From SAR116 cluster bacterium AG-321-A13 (GTDB taxonomy: Bacteria; Pseudomonadota; Alphaproteobacteria; Puniceispirillales; Marisalimonadaceae), in NCBI GenBank assembly GCA_003283875.1, contig QBXD01000001.1:58115-122114 (forward strand): a stretch of DNA of 64,000 bases. The letters run 5' to 3'. Position 1 is the stretch's first letter. Every line of letters begins with the position of its first letter. The notes under the pieces were generated by a model. That model made no database searches and was not told the origin of the DNA. It saw only the letters and a list, made by a program, of their open reading frames with translations. This document shows positions 29,725 to 39,649 of the stretch, in pieces. The translations under genes and the position numbers were made by a program.

Positions 29725-31716
29725 TTATAATAAATTTTTATTAAATTTATTGTTAAACTTTAAAAATAATAAATAGGTGATTGGTATAGAAAATAATAAA
29801 ATCGCAAGAAAATTAATCTCATAATTTGAATACCCTGTAACATCTCCACCTGGAAGAGCCATTAATATACCTGAAAATCCAAGCATGATTCTTATTGGCC
29901 ATTCTAAGTATCTTGAGTTTTTGAGATTTCCTATTCCAACTAAATATCCTTGTAAAGAGCTTGAAATAAGAATAATTCCAGCAATAGCAGAAAAGAAAAC
30001 AGTAAAAATTTCGAGCATCGATCCTCTGCCTATTAATGCAGGATTTAGAACAAAAAAGAATGGAATGAAATAAATAACACTACCTAATTTCATTGCCTCT
30101 ACGCCTGTTCTTATTCCATTTGCACCCGCAACTGACGCAGCGGCAAATGCACCTATAGCAACTGGCGGAGTTATAAATGATATCATTCCCCAATATAACA
30201 TAAATAAATGAACAGCAACTTTATCTAATCCACTACCTGTTAATGCTGGAGCAAGAGTTACTGCTAGAAACAAATAAGCAGCAGTTACTGTCATCCCAAT
30301 ACCTAGTATAAAACTAGTAAGAGCACCCATAATAAGTAAAGTAATTATAGAATCACCCGCAAAATCTACAAGCGCGTACGTAATAGTACCAATTTTACCA
30401 GTAAAAGTTAGTGAACCAATAATGAGGCCAATTGCAACTAAAATACCTGCAAGTTCCGCAAACAATCTACCTACGCTTTCTATGAAATGAAGGAACTTTT
30501 TGTAGTTCCACCTGTGTATTTTTACAATTTGATTGATTATTAATAATGTAGCTGTGGCATAGTAAGGAGCTTGAGCTTCTCTTTGCATGTACAATAACAT
30601 TAAAATTAACATTACAAATACAAATACAAAATACCAACCTTCTTTTAAAACCTTTTTAATGGATGGAAGTTCTTTTGCAGGTAAACCTTTAAGGTGATTT
30701 CTTGCTGCGTACGCGTCTATTTGCATAAAAAGACCGAAATAATACAATATAGAAGGAAAAGCAGCTGCAATAATAATTTCAGAGTATGGAACCTCTAAAA
30801 AGGTTGCCATCACAAAAGCTGTTGCTCCCATAACTGGTGGCATTAATACTCCACCTGTAGATGCACATGCCTCGACACCTGCTGCATAAGAGGATTTGAA
30901 GCCAGTTTTCTTCATTGCGGGGATAGAAAGGACACCAGTAGTTAAAACGTTTGTAATTACACTTCCGCTCATTGAACCCATTAGACCAGAAGAAAAAATT
31001 GATACTTTTGCAGGTCCACCTCTTCTAGTACCCAAAAGTGCAAAAGCTAAATTTAAAAAAAAAGACCCGCCTCCAGTATGTTGAAGAGCTACTCCAAAAA
31101 TTAAAAAACCAACAACTAGAGTTGCAAATGCAGTCATTGGTATACCCATAATGCTTTCAGTACCAAAAATATGAAATGTAGCGGTAGTATCCCATGGTTG
31201 GGCTGGCGCGCTTAAAAACCCAGGTACAAAAGTTGAAATTGCTGGGTAAATAGAAATAATTAAACAAATAATAAAAATTGCATTTCCGCCAGCTCTTCTA
31301 CTAGCCTCTAAAACCAAAGCCCACAAAATAAATGCCATTATTTTTGCATATGTTGGTGCAAGATATTCCCAACCCTCTTCTAGAATTAATGATCCACTAT
31401 AACAAAAATAGCTTGCGATTATAAACGTAGAGGCAGCAAAAATTATATCATACCAGGGTATTTTACTTCCTCTCCTAGGAGTGGGATGATATACAATGAA
31501 TGGTAAAGGCAACAATAAAGCAATCATAGCATAGAGATACTCAGTATCCAGCAGTACATAAGTATTTAAAAAATTACCAACACCGAACAACATATAAATT
31601 GAAAGAAAAGAAGATAATATGGCGGCAAACCTTAAAATATAGTTAGAGATATTGTTTGAAGCCCTGTTTCTAATTAAAGTATCTTCTAGTTGGTTTTTGG
31701 ACATATTTAATTCCAA
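29725..31716 (-). CDS. TRAP transporter fused permease subunit (TAXI-associated, 4TM/12TM fusion)
   Basis: 663-aa multi-TM protein, GGGSFFLNLAFALLGTRRGGPAKVSIFSSGLMGSMSGSVITNVLTTGVLSIPAMKKTGF TRAP-DctM signature; immediately downstream of a TAXI binding protein. Confidence 0.93.
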   Translation of the reverse strand: MELNMSKNQLEDTLIRNRASNNISNYILRFAAILSSFLSIYMLFGVGNFLNTYVLLDTEYLYAMIALLLPLPFIVYHPTPRRGSKIPWYDIIFAASTFIIASYFCYSGSLILEEGWEYLAPTYAKIMAFILWALVLEASRRAGGNAIFIICLIISIYPAISTFVPGFLSAPAQPWDTTATFHIFGTESIMGIPMTAFATLVVGFLIFGVALQHTGGGSFFLNLAFALLGTRRGGPAKVSIFSSGLMGSMSGSVITNVLTTGVLSIPAMKKTGFKSSYAAGVEACASTGGVLMPPVMGATAFVMATFLEVPYSEIIIAAAFPSILYYFGLFMQIDAYAARNHLKGLPAKELPSIKKVLKEGWYFVFVFVMLILMLLYMQREAQAPYYATATLLIINQIVKIHRWNYKKFLHFIESVGRLFAELAGILVAIGLIIGSLTFTGKIGTITYALVDFAGDSIITLLIMGALTSFILGIGMTVTAAYLFLAVTLAPALTGSGLDKVAVHLFMLYWGMISFITPPVAIGAFAAASVAGANGIRTGVEAMKLGSVIYFIPFFFVLNPALIGRGSMLEIFTVFFSAIAGIILISSSLQGYLVGIGNLKNSRYLEWPIRIMLGFSGILMALPGGDVTGYSNYEINFLAILLFSIPITYLLFLKFNNKFNKNLL

Positions 31717-31720
31717 TTTT

Positions 31721-31749
31721 GATAAGGTAAAACTTAGTTTTACCTTATC
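31721..31749. promoter_or_regulatory. Intergenic hairpin between TAXI binding-protein and permease genes
   Basis: Perfect 13-bp stem gataaggtaaaac-tta-gttttaccttatc. Confidence 0.65.
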
Positions 31750-31760
31750 AGATTTATTTT

Positions 31761-32909
31761 TTAATTATATGCATTTGGCATACCAGCATCTTTTAAACCT
31801 GATGCTCTATTTTCAAGCCATTTTTTCTTAAAAGCATCACCGGATAAGTTTGCCTTCAGAGTTTTCTGCCAAGCTTTAGCTAAGACATCCTGTCTTTTTA
31901 TTAAGTTTGCGTTATGTTTGTCATGCTTTGATGTCCAAACACCTTTCTTCTTGTAAAACTTAACTGCTCCTGGATGATATGGAAAAATCCAACTAAAATT
32001 TTGATTTGACAATTGATATCCATCCATTCCTGGTCCGGAATCTTTAAATTGGTCGTAATTATTCATAACTGCTTCAGTCAAATGATATGATAAGTCTTCA
32101 GAAGTTGTTTCCATTGTAACAAAAATTGGATAAGGATAATTCATTCCTTCAAAAGATTTATTACTATCGGAAGATCCTACAAAGTTTGTTACAACTGCTT
32201 TAGCAAAATGCGGGGCTGTAGCTATTGCTCTTTTCCAACTTACTTCATCGTTATGTGGCATTGGTGGAAAGAAAAGACCTCTAGGTGAGGCATTCGTTTT
32301 ATTAAAAATACTACTTACAGAAGAACCCATACTTGCATCTGCTTGACCATTTATAACTGCATTAGCCGACGCTCCATAACCAGAAACCTCTACCTTAACA
32401 ACGTCATCCCATGTTAGGCCACCAAACGCTAAAAAACCTGCCATGTTTCCATTAAGAGCTGGAGATCCTTTTACCCAAGTAACTCTTTTCCCTTTTAGGT
32501 CAGCCATTGTTTTAATATTTGCATCGGCAGCAGTGGCTACTGTTTGACCATTTCTTCCAATATTATTGAACATATTGTAAACTTTCATTGGTCCCCATTT
32601 TTTATCTGCAAACATAAACACGCCCTCTTGCGCAAATAAACTTGCTATTCCACATGCGCATATTTCTGCTTGTCCTGCTTTAAGTGGTACCATTCTAGAA
32701 ACATCATTTTTGCCAGGAATTATTCTCAAATCCGTACCATAATTTTTTTTAAGCATTTGGCCAATACCAACAGATTGAGCATAACCCGATGAGGTCGTTC
32801 CGTATGCAGTCCAAGAAATGTTTTTAGGTAATTTATCAGCAATAGAATTTGATACATTAAAAGAAATTACTAAAGCTAAAAAAGAAAAGTAAAAACAAAA
32901 TTTTTTCAT
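31761..32909 (-). CDS. TAXI family TRAP transporter solute-binding subunit
   Basis: Signal peptide; SWTAYGTTSSGYAQSVGIGQMLKKNYGTDLRIIPGKNDVSRMVPLKAGQAEICACG. Confidence 0.92.
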   Translation of the reverse strand: MKKFCFYFSFLALVISFNVSNSIADKLPKNISWTAYGTTSSGYAQSVGIGQMLKKNYGTDLRIIPGKNDVSRMVPLKAGQAEICACGIASLFAQEGVFMFADKKWGPMKVYNMFNNIGRNGQTVATAADANIKTMADLKGKRVTWVKGSPALNGNMAGFLAFGGLTWDDVVKVEVSGYGASANAVINGQADASMGSSVSSIFNKTNASPRGLFFPPMPHNDEVSWKRAIATAPHFAKAVVTNFVGSSDSNKSFEGMNYPYPIFVTMETTSEDLSYHLTEAVMNNYDQFKDSGPGMDGYQLSNQNFSWIFPYHPGAVKFYKKKGVWTSKHDKHNANLIKRQDVLAKAWQKTLKANLSGDAFKKKWLENRASGLKDAGMPNAYN

Positions 32910-33010
32910 ATTAATTCCTCCATCTTTTTAATATTAACTATAAGATGACATCTTCTTTTTAAATAATCAAATTGATACTGGTAAATTTATAATAAAAAAA
33001 ATTAAGATAA

Positions 33011-33742
33011 TTAAATAATAAGAAGTCTTATTGCTAAAAAGATTAATACTAATTGGAAAATTATCATGAATATTTTGTTACTAATTTTTAAAAGCAATAA
33101 TTGACCAATTCTACTTCCAATTAATGTTGCTGGTAATATCATTAAAAAAGTATCTATATATTCAAAAAAAGAAAATCCAATAAATGTAAACCCTATTATT
33201 TTTATTAAATTACCTATTAATCCAAAATAACCTAAAGTACCCACAATAGATTTTTTTTCTGAAATGCTTTGTTTTACAATAACAGCTAAAAGAGGAGCAA
33301 TTACCCCAACTAATATATTTAAAATACCTGTAAAAAAACCAACTATGAAATATACGTTTGTAGGAATTTTTAAACTGTCTATAATTTTTAAATTCTGAAT
33401 TCCAAGTGCAAGTAATATAAAAATTCCAATTAAATTTTTAATATTATCACCATCTATATTTTGAAAAATTTTAAGACCTATAAATATTCCAATAGGTAAC
33501 AATAAAGAAAACTTGAATATTATATTCCAATTTACAAATTTCCTTAAAAGCCATGTTCTTGTTATATTTGAAGTAAATTGAATAACTCCATGTACTGGTA
33601 TTGCTTCTGCTGGATTCATAAACTGAAGCATGGCAGCTAAAAGTACAGTACCTCCACCTGCCCCTGCTATTGAAGTCATCAAAGCTGTAAAAAATGATAG
33701 TATTGCTAGAATAATATTTTCTGATAAAGATAGTTCAAGCAT
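33011..33742 (-). CDS. Sulfite exporter TauE/SafE (TSUP) family protein
   Basis: AGAGGGTVLLAAMLQFMNPAEAIPVHGVIQFTSNITRTWLLRKFVNW; about 8 TM. Confidence 0.9.
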   Translation of the reverse strand: MLELSLSENIILAILSFFTALMTSIAGAGGGTVLLAAMLQFMNPAEAIPVHGVIQFTSNITRTWLLRKFVNWNIIFKFSLLLPIGIFIGLKIFQNIDGDNIKNLIGIFILLALGIQNLKIIDSLKIPTNVYFIVGFFTGILNILVGVIAPLLAVIVKQSISEKKSIVGTLGYFGLIGNLIKIIGFTFIGFSFFEYIDTFLMILPATLIGSRIGQLLLLKISNKIFMIIFQLVLIFLAIRLLII

Positions 33743-33850
33743 TTAAGATGCCTATTTTAAATAATTTAGAATAAATTTAATTTGTAAAGTTGCGACATTA
33801 TTTGATAAAATTAAATTATCAAATAAATAAATCAAAAGAGATTTTTCAAA

Positions 33851-34078
33851 TTGAAAATTAAGGATCAAGTTGTAATTAATTCAATAAATAACGATAACAA
33901 TAATCTATGCATTGATTTCTTTATTAGAAATAATAAAACCTTTGGTTATCAGGAATATAGAAAAGATCCAGAAAATATTTCAGAATGGTATAGAATTGGT
34001 AATTATGATTATAAGGTCTTTTTAAGTAAAGAAGATGCTTATCATGATGCAAAGAGAACTATTGTTTGGTTTAAATAA
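33851..34078 (+). CDS. Hypothetical protein (75 aa)
   Basis: TTG start; FIRNNKTFGYQEYRKDPENISEWYRIGNYDYKVFLSKEDAYHDAKRTIVWFK; stop is 3 bp from the next ORF. Confidence 0.6.
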   Translation: MKIKDQVVINSINNDNNNLCIDFFIRNNKTFGYQEYRKDPENISEWYRIGNYDYKVFLSKEDAYHDAKRTIVWFK

Positions 34079-34080
34079 AA

Positions 34081-35007
34081 ATGAAAATTGTTAGTTTACT
34101 TCCTTCAGCTTCAGAAATTATTTGTGACATGGGATTGTCCAGTTATTTACATGCAGTAAGTCATGAATGTGATTATCCAGACTTAATTAAAGGAATAAAA
34201 AAAGTCACTTCAAGTATTATACCGAATAATTTGAACCAAAGTTCAATTGATAAATTAGTTAAAAGGGCTTTCGAGAAGAACATCCCTCTTTATCAAGTGG
34301 ATAACGATGAAATACTTAAAATCAATCCCGACCTAATAATTACTCAAGGACTGTGTGATGTTTGCTCAATCTCAGAAAACTTTATGCAAGCAACATTAAA
34401 AAACAACTTATGTACTCTAAAATCTAAGACCAAAATTATATCACTAAATGGAACAACCTTTGACGAAATTTGTTCAGATATTTTGATGATAGGTGTAGCA
34501 GTTAATAAAGAGGTAACTGCAAAAAAACTAATTGCTGAAGCGAAACTTAAAAAAAAACAAGTTACAAGAAAAAGAACAAATAAAAGTGTTCTTCTACTTG
34601 AATGGATAGACCCTTATTTTACACCTGGGCACTGGATACCTGAGCAAATAGAAATGGCAGGATTTTTGTCATGTATAGGTAATAAAGGAGAAAAATCTAT
34701 AGAAATCACACCTAAAGACATAGCAGATCTTAATCCAGACTTTATTGGGTTAATTTGTTGTGGTTATAATCTTGAAAAAAATAAATCTTTTGCAGAAAAT
34801 ATTTATCTTGATGAAAGAATAAATCATATTGAAGCAATTCAAAACCAAAGAGTATATGCATTTGATTCTAATTCTTACTTTAGCCGACCGTCTTTAAGAG
34901 TTTTAGACGGTGTAATTCAGTTGAGCAACGCCATTTTAGATAAGAATCCAAAATTTCATTGTAAAAAATCAGATTTTATAAATAACAGGAAACTCTCTTC
35001 CTGTTAA
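34081..35007 (+). CDS. Cobalamin-binding (BtuF-like) substrate-binding protein
   Basis: MKIVSLLPSASEIICDMGLSSYLHAVSHECDYP (SHECDYP family motif), PDLIITQGLCDVCS, SRPSLRVLDGVIQLSNAI; no signal peptide. Confidence 0.85.
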   Translation: MKIVSLLPSASEIICDMGLSSYLHAVSHECDYPDLIKGIKKVTSSIIPNNLNQSSIDKLVKRAFEKNIPLYQVDNDEILKINPDLIITQGLCDVCSISENFMQATLKNNLCTLKSKTKIISLNGTTFDEICSDILMIGVAVNKEVTAKKLIAEAKLKKKQVTRKRTNKSVLLLEWIDPYFTPGHWIPEQIEMAGFLSCIGNKGEKSIEITPKDIADLNPDFIGLICCGYNLEKNKSFAENIYLDERINHIEAIQNQRVYAFDSNSYFSRPSLRVLDGVIQLSNAILDKNPKFHCKKSDFINNRKLSSC

Positions 35008-35796
35008 TTTATCACCAGTTTTAAGCTTAATATTTTCAAAGGGTGGTGAGCCTTTACCTTGTCTATCCACAAAAAATGCATCATCACCAACAATTCTTGC
35101 TGAAAACACTCTTCTTCTGCTATTTTTGTTTATATTTTCTGAAGCTCCATGAAGTGTTCTAAAGTCAAAAGCAACAGCGTCTCCTGCTTTAATATCCCAA
35201 CTTAATATTTTGTAATCTTTTCTATTTGAATTAATATCCGGTACTTCCTTAGAGTTATCATTTTCGTACAAATCATTCCCATTAAATCTTTTGGGCTTAT
35301 GTAATATATTCGATAAATGTGAGCCGGCTATGCACTCTAAACAACCTTCTTTCGAAATGTCATCTAGAGCAATCCAAAAACTGACACTCTGTTTACCATC
35401 AACACAATAATATGGTTTATCTTGATGCCATGGAGTTACAATAGACGAACCAGGTTCCTTAACTAAAACATGATCATGAAAAAATCTTGATTTTTTGGAC
35501 TTCATTAATTTTGCAGCATAAAATCCAATTTTTGATTTAAAAATAAAATCTTTAAATTCCGGTATTCTATCCCAATTAACTAAATCTTGAAAAAATGGAG
35601 CCGTTCCATCCTCAGGAGTATATGACCTTTCTCTAACACTAGGATTTTGAATTAATTTATCAACACCAATTCTAAGTGGGTCAAGCCAATCTAAAAATAT
35701 TCCTTTACATAAAACTGCACCCTCAGTGGAAAAATCCTCAATTAATGTATTATCTATAAACTCCATCCCATTCTTCCACAGGTTGTAATTTACCAT
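34969..35796 (-). CDS. Phytanoyl-CoA dioxygenase (PhyH) family protein
   Basis: TPWHQDKPYYCVDGKQSVSFWIALDD (HxD), GDAVAFDFRTLHGASENINKNSRRRVFSARIVGDD; likely true start MEFIDN at about 35766. Confidence 0.92.
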   Translation of the reverse strand: MVNYNLWKNGMEFIDNTLIEDFSTEGAVLCKGIFLDWLDPLRIGVDKLIQNPSVRERSYTPEDGTAPFFQDLVNWDRIPEFKDFIFKSKIGFYAAKLMKSKKSRFFHDHVLVKEPGSSIVTPWHQDKPYYCVDGKQSVSFWIALDDISKEGCLECIAGSHLSNILHKPKRFNGNDLYENDNSKEVPDINSNRKDYKILSWDIKAGDAVAFDFRTLHGASENINKNSRRRVFSARIVGDDAFFVDRQGKGSPPFENIKLKTGDKLTGREFPVIYKI

Positions 35797-36412
35797 CTTT
35801 ACCTAATCTTGGTCTGTTCCTAGTAAATGTGTTTTCTGAACCTACAACACCGTAATCCATATAACCTAACCTTACCAAAGGCCTAGCTGCGCTAGCATTA
35901 AACAGCCCATCTTTAATAAACTTATCATTTATAAAAATACCAACAACCTGCCCAAATATTACATAGTTTCCCGTTCCTTTGTCTCTATCTACATTTGGGA
36001 GGTCTATTGTTTTCCAATGTTTACATTCAAGAGCAGCAGATGCTTCAGAAACAAATGGTGCAGAAACAAATTTACCTATTTGAGGTTTTAAGCCTGCTAA
36101 TTCAAATTCATCAATATTTGAATCTGCGGGAACAGAACTACCATTCATATGATCAAACAAATCTTCAGTTGCCAGAGAAACAGTAAACTCTCCTGTTTCT
36201 TCAATATTTTTAACAGAATCTTTAATATCTACTGAAGAAAACATTACAAAATGAGGTCTGTCTGCGATTGCATTAAAGTAGCTATATGGAGCTAAATTAT
36301 AAACACCTGATAAAGAAACACTTCCAATCCAACCAATCGGCCTCGGGGCTACAATTGCTTTGAAAGGATCATGCGGTAGACCATGCTCATTTTTTAAGGT
36401 ATCGTAGTGCAT
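35750..36412 (-). CDS. Flavin reductase family protein (FMN-binding split barrel)
   Basis: PHDPFKAIVAPRPIGWIGSVSLSGVYNLAPYSYFNAIADRPHFVMFSS. Confidence 0.92.
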   Translation of the reverse strand: MHYDTLKNEHGLPHDPFKAIVAPRPIGWIGSVSLSGVYNLAPYSYFNAIADRPHFVMFSSVDIKDSVKNIEETGEFTVSLATEDLFDHMNGSSVPADSNIDEFELAGLKPQIGKFVSAPFVSEASAALECKHWKTIDLPNVDRDKGTGNYVIFGQVVGIFINDKFIKDGLFNASAARPLVRLGYMDYGVVGSENTFTRNRPRLGKDGKLQPVEEWDGVYR

Positions 36413-36525
36413 TATATTTTCCTATTTATAACAAAAAATGTAAATTAAAATAAACAATATAAATTAAATGTATAGAATATTATTAAATTAATTATTTTAT
36501 AAAATTCCCAATTTAACGGTGAAAT

Positions 36526-37410
36526 ATGATTGATAGAGAAATTAAAGTTATAGGTTTTATTGGACTTGGTGTCATGGGTTGTTCAATGTGTAAAAACTTA
36601 CTTAAAAATAAAAATTGGAATGTCTTAGTTAAAGATTTGAATGCCAACAAAGAAAAAGAATTAGAAAATCAAGGTGCTAAAATAGCCAGTGATACTAGAG
36701 AAATTTTTACTTTGTCAGATTTGGTCATTACATGTTTACCAGGAGGAGATTTTATTAGAGACCTATATTACGGTAAAGATAAATATATCTCTGACATAAA
36801 AATCAATCAGTTTATTATCGATATGTCGACATCGCAACCAGATTTAATGATTAAATTAGAAAATGAGATTAAAATAAAAGGTGCTCATTTTGCTGATGCT
36901 CCTATTGCCAGAACAAGACAGGCTGCTATTGATGGAACTTTAGCTATAATGGTTGGGTCTGATAAAGATGTTTATAATAAAATTCTGCCCGTGTTACGAT
37001 ATATGGGTAAGGATATTTTGCATTGTGGAAAAGCAGGAACAGGCCAACTTACCAAAATATTGAATAACATGATACTTTTTGAAACAGTTGTAGCATTAAG
37101 TGAAGCAGCTAATATTGCTGAGCAATACGGCATAAACGTTGAAAATTTATATGAAAATATTACAAAATGTTCTGGAGATAGTTTTGCTCTTAGAAACCAT
37201 GGGTTAAAAAGTATTGCTAAAAATAATTTTCCTTCACCGTCGTTCTCCTCAGAATATGCTCTCAAAGATTTATCTTACGCTTTAGAGTTAGGTCAAAAAC
37301 TCAATGTTAAAATGCCTGGAGCATTATCAGCAGAAAATCTCTTAAAAACTTCAATTAAAAATGGTGACAAAGACCTATATTTTCCTGTAATGAAAAAATA
37401 TTTTAGTTAA
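36526..37410 (+). CDS. NAD(P)-dependent oxidoreductase, 3-hydroxyisobutyrate dehydrogenase family
   Basis: IGFIGLGVMGCSMCKNLLK, DAPIARTRQAAIDGTLAIMVG, HCGKAGTGQLTKILNN. Confidence 0.92.
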   Translation: MIDREIKVIGFIGLGVMGCSMCKNLLKNKNWNVLVKDLNANKEKELENQGAKIASDTREIFTLSDLVITCLPGGDFIRDLYYGKDKYISDIKINQFIIDMSTSQPDLMIKLENEIKIKGAHFADAPIARTRQAAIDGTLAIMVGSDKDVYNKILPVLRYMGKDILHCGKAGTGQLTKILNNMILFETVVALSEAANIAEQYGINVENLYENITKCSGDSFALRNHGLKSIAKNNFPSPSFSSEYALKDLSYALELGQKLNVKMPGALSAENLLKTSIKNGDKDLYFPVMKKYFS

Positions 37411-37413
37411 AGA

Positions 37414-38154
37414 TTAACCTCTACCTACAAATGGCATTTTATTTGCCATTACAGTCATATTTAGAACATTTACCGTTACAGGTAAATTAGCCATGTATAA
37501 AACTGCTTCTGCTATGTGAAGAGAATCTATAACTGGTTCAATATCCATATTACCATTAGCCTGAGGAACACCCTCTTTCATTCTCTGTGTCATTGGCGTT
37601 TCAGCATTTCCAATATCAATTTGACTACATGCAATGTCATATTTTCTTCCATCCAATGAAATTGTCTTAGTCATACCTGTAACAGCGTGTTTTGTTGCTG
37701 TATATGGTATACTTCCTGGTCTGGGAGTAACTGAAGACACACTACCATTATTTATTATTCTACCACCTTGAGGGTTTTGTTTTCTCATCAGAGCAAAAGC
37801 ATATTTAGCGCATAGAAACATTCCATTTAAATTAATGTCTACGACACTTTTCCAGTTTTCAAATGGCATTTCGTCTATTGATTGTGCCGGCACACCTATC
37901 CCTGCATTATTAAATAAAACATCAATTCTTTTGTGCTTTTTTTCTATAATTTTGAATACATTTTCTACCGAAATTTGATCACTTACGTCACACGACATTA
38001 CTTCAGTTATGCCAGTACATCTCTGTTGTGTTTCAATTAATTTATCTTTTCTTCTTCCTATTAAATAAACAATGAAATCTTCTTTTGATAATACTTCAGA
38101 AACTCTCCTGCCAACTCCTGTTCCTGCTCCTGTAACCATTGCAATTTTTGACAT
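37414..38154 (-). CDS. SDR family oxidoreductase
   Basis: VTGAGTGVGRRVSEVL, NNAGIG, IPYTATKHAVTGMTKTISLDG. Confidence 0.92.
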   Translation of the reverse strand: MSKIAMVTGAGTGVGRRVSEVLSKEDFIVYLIGRRKDKLIETQQRCTGITEVMSCDVSDQISVENVFKIIEKKHKRIDVLFNNAGIGVPAQSIDEMPFENWKSVVDINLNGMFLCAKYAFALMRKQNPQGGRIINNGSVSSVTPRPGSIPYTATKHAVTGMTKTISLDGRKYDIACSQIDIGNAETPMTQRMKEGVPQANGNMDIEPVIDSLHIAEAVLYMANLPVTVNVLNMTVMANKMPFVGRG

Positions 38155-38269
38155 TTTTATTTCCTTTTTTTATTAGAGTAGGTATATTTATTAAAAATTT
38201 ATTAAAATCTTATCATTTTAAGTTAAATATAAATACAAAAATCAAAGTTTTTTATTAGAAGATTTTATT

Positions 38270-39631
38270 ATGACAGAAAAAGTTTTTATTGGCTGTGGCG
38301 CTGGATTTTCAGGTGATAGATTTGATGCATCAATTCCAATTGTAAACGAATTTAAAAAAATAAATGCTCCTAAATATCTAATGTTTGAAGTCCTTGCAGA
38401 AAGAACTCTTGCTATAGCCCAACAATTTAGATTAAAAAATCCTGAGGAAGGTTATTCACCATTTTTAGATTCTTACATAATTCCAATTCTTGATGATTGC
38501 CTCGAAAATGATATAAAAATAATTTCAAACATTGGTGCTGCAAATCCTATGGGAGCGGCTAAAAGAATACTTGAAATAGCAAAAAAACAAAATACTAAAA
38601 AACCTAAAATTGGTGTTGTTTTAGGTGATGATTTATTAGAATACATGTCTAACGATGAAATACTAAATAGTCCAACAATGGAAGGTTTGGATTTTTCTAA
38701 TAACAAAATTACTGCAGCTAACGTATATCTTGGAGCTCAACCCATTGCTGAAGCTTTAGAGATGGGTGCTGACATTGTAATTGTTGGAAGAACAGTTGAC
38801 AGTGCTCTTGCCTTAGGGCCCTTATTATACGAATTTAAATGGAAAGAGAATGAATTAAATTTGATTGGCTCAGGTACAATTTGTGGCCATCTTCTAGAAT
38901 GTGGAGCTCAAGTAACTGGAGCTTATTTCGCTGACCCTGGCTTCAAAGACGTACCTAATCTTGCCAACGTTGGTTTTCCCATAGCCGAAGTTAATCAAGA
39001 TGGTTCATTTATTATTACAAAACCTGGTGGAACGGGTGGTCTAGTCAGTGAGGCAACGGTTACAGAACAATTGTTGTACGAAACACATGATCCTTCTAAT
39101 TACTTAGTCCCAGATGTAACAGCTGACATGACAAGTTTAACTTTAGAAAACAATGGAGAAAATAGAATTTTAGTTAAAGGAGGGAGAGGTAAAAAATCTC
39201 CTGAAAAACTAAAAGCTACTATTTGTTGTGATAATGGATTTATGGGTGAAGCTGAAATAAGCTATGCGGGACCTAACGCACTTGCACGAGCAAAACTTGC
39301 AGGTGAAGTAATTAGTGAAAGAATTCAAATTTTAGGATTACAAGGACAGTTGAGAGTTGAAATTATTGGTGCTGGATCAGTTCATTATTCTATGGATGAA
39401 ACATCTTCTTATCATCTTCCTGAAAATGGTGATTACAGAGTAAGAACTTCCGCAATATATCCTAAAAAAGATCAAGCACAACAAATGGTTGATGAAGTCA
39501 TGTCATTATATTGTTGTGGACCTGCTGCTGGAGGTGGAGGACGTGGTTATGTTACACCTCAATCATCAACTGCATCTATTTTAGTTAACAGAGACATTGT
39601 TGACCCCAACATTCAAATTAAAATTATATAA
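38270..39631 (+). CDS. Acyclic terpene utilization AtuA family protein (DUF1446)
   Basis: VFIGCGAGFSGDRFDASIPIV, NIGAANPMGAAKRILEIA, DIVIVGRTVDSALALGPLLYEF, CGHLLECGAQVTGAYFADPG. Confidence 0.9.
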   Translation: MTEKVFIGCGAGFSGDRFDASIPIVNEFKKINAPKYLMFEVLAERTLAIAQQFRLKNPEEGYSPFLDSYIIPILDDCLENDIKIISNIGAANPMGAAKRILEIAKKQNTKKPKIGVVLGDDLLEYMSNDEILNSPTMEGLDFSNNKITAANVYLGAQPIAEALEMGADIVIVGRTVDSALALGPLLYEFKWKENELNLIGSGTICGHLLECGAQVTGAYFADPGFKDVPNLANVGFPIAEVNQDGSFIITKPGGTGGLVSEATVTEQLLYETHDPSNYLVPDVTADMTSLTLENNGENRILVKGGRGKKSPEKLKATICCDNGFMGEAEISYAGPNALARAKLAGEVISERIQILGLQGQLRVEIIGAGSVHYSMDETSSYHLPENGDYRVRTSAIYPKKDQAQQMVDEVMSLYCCGPAAGGGGRGYVTPQSSTASILVNRDIVDPNIQIKII

Positions 39632-39649
39632 GATTCTTTTGAGGCAATT

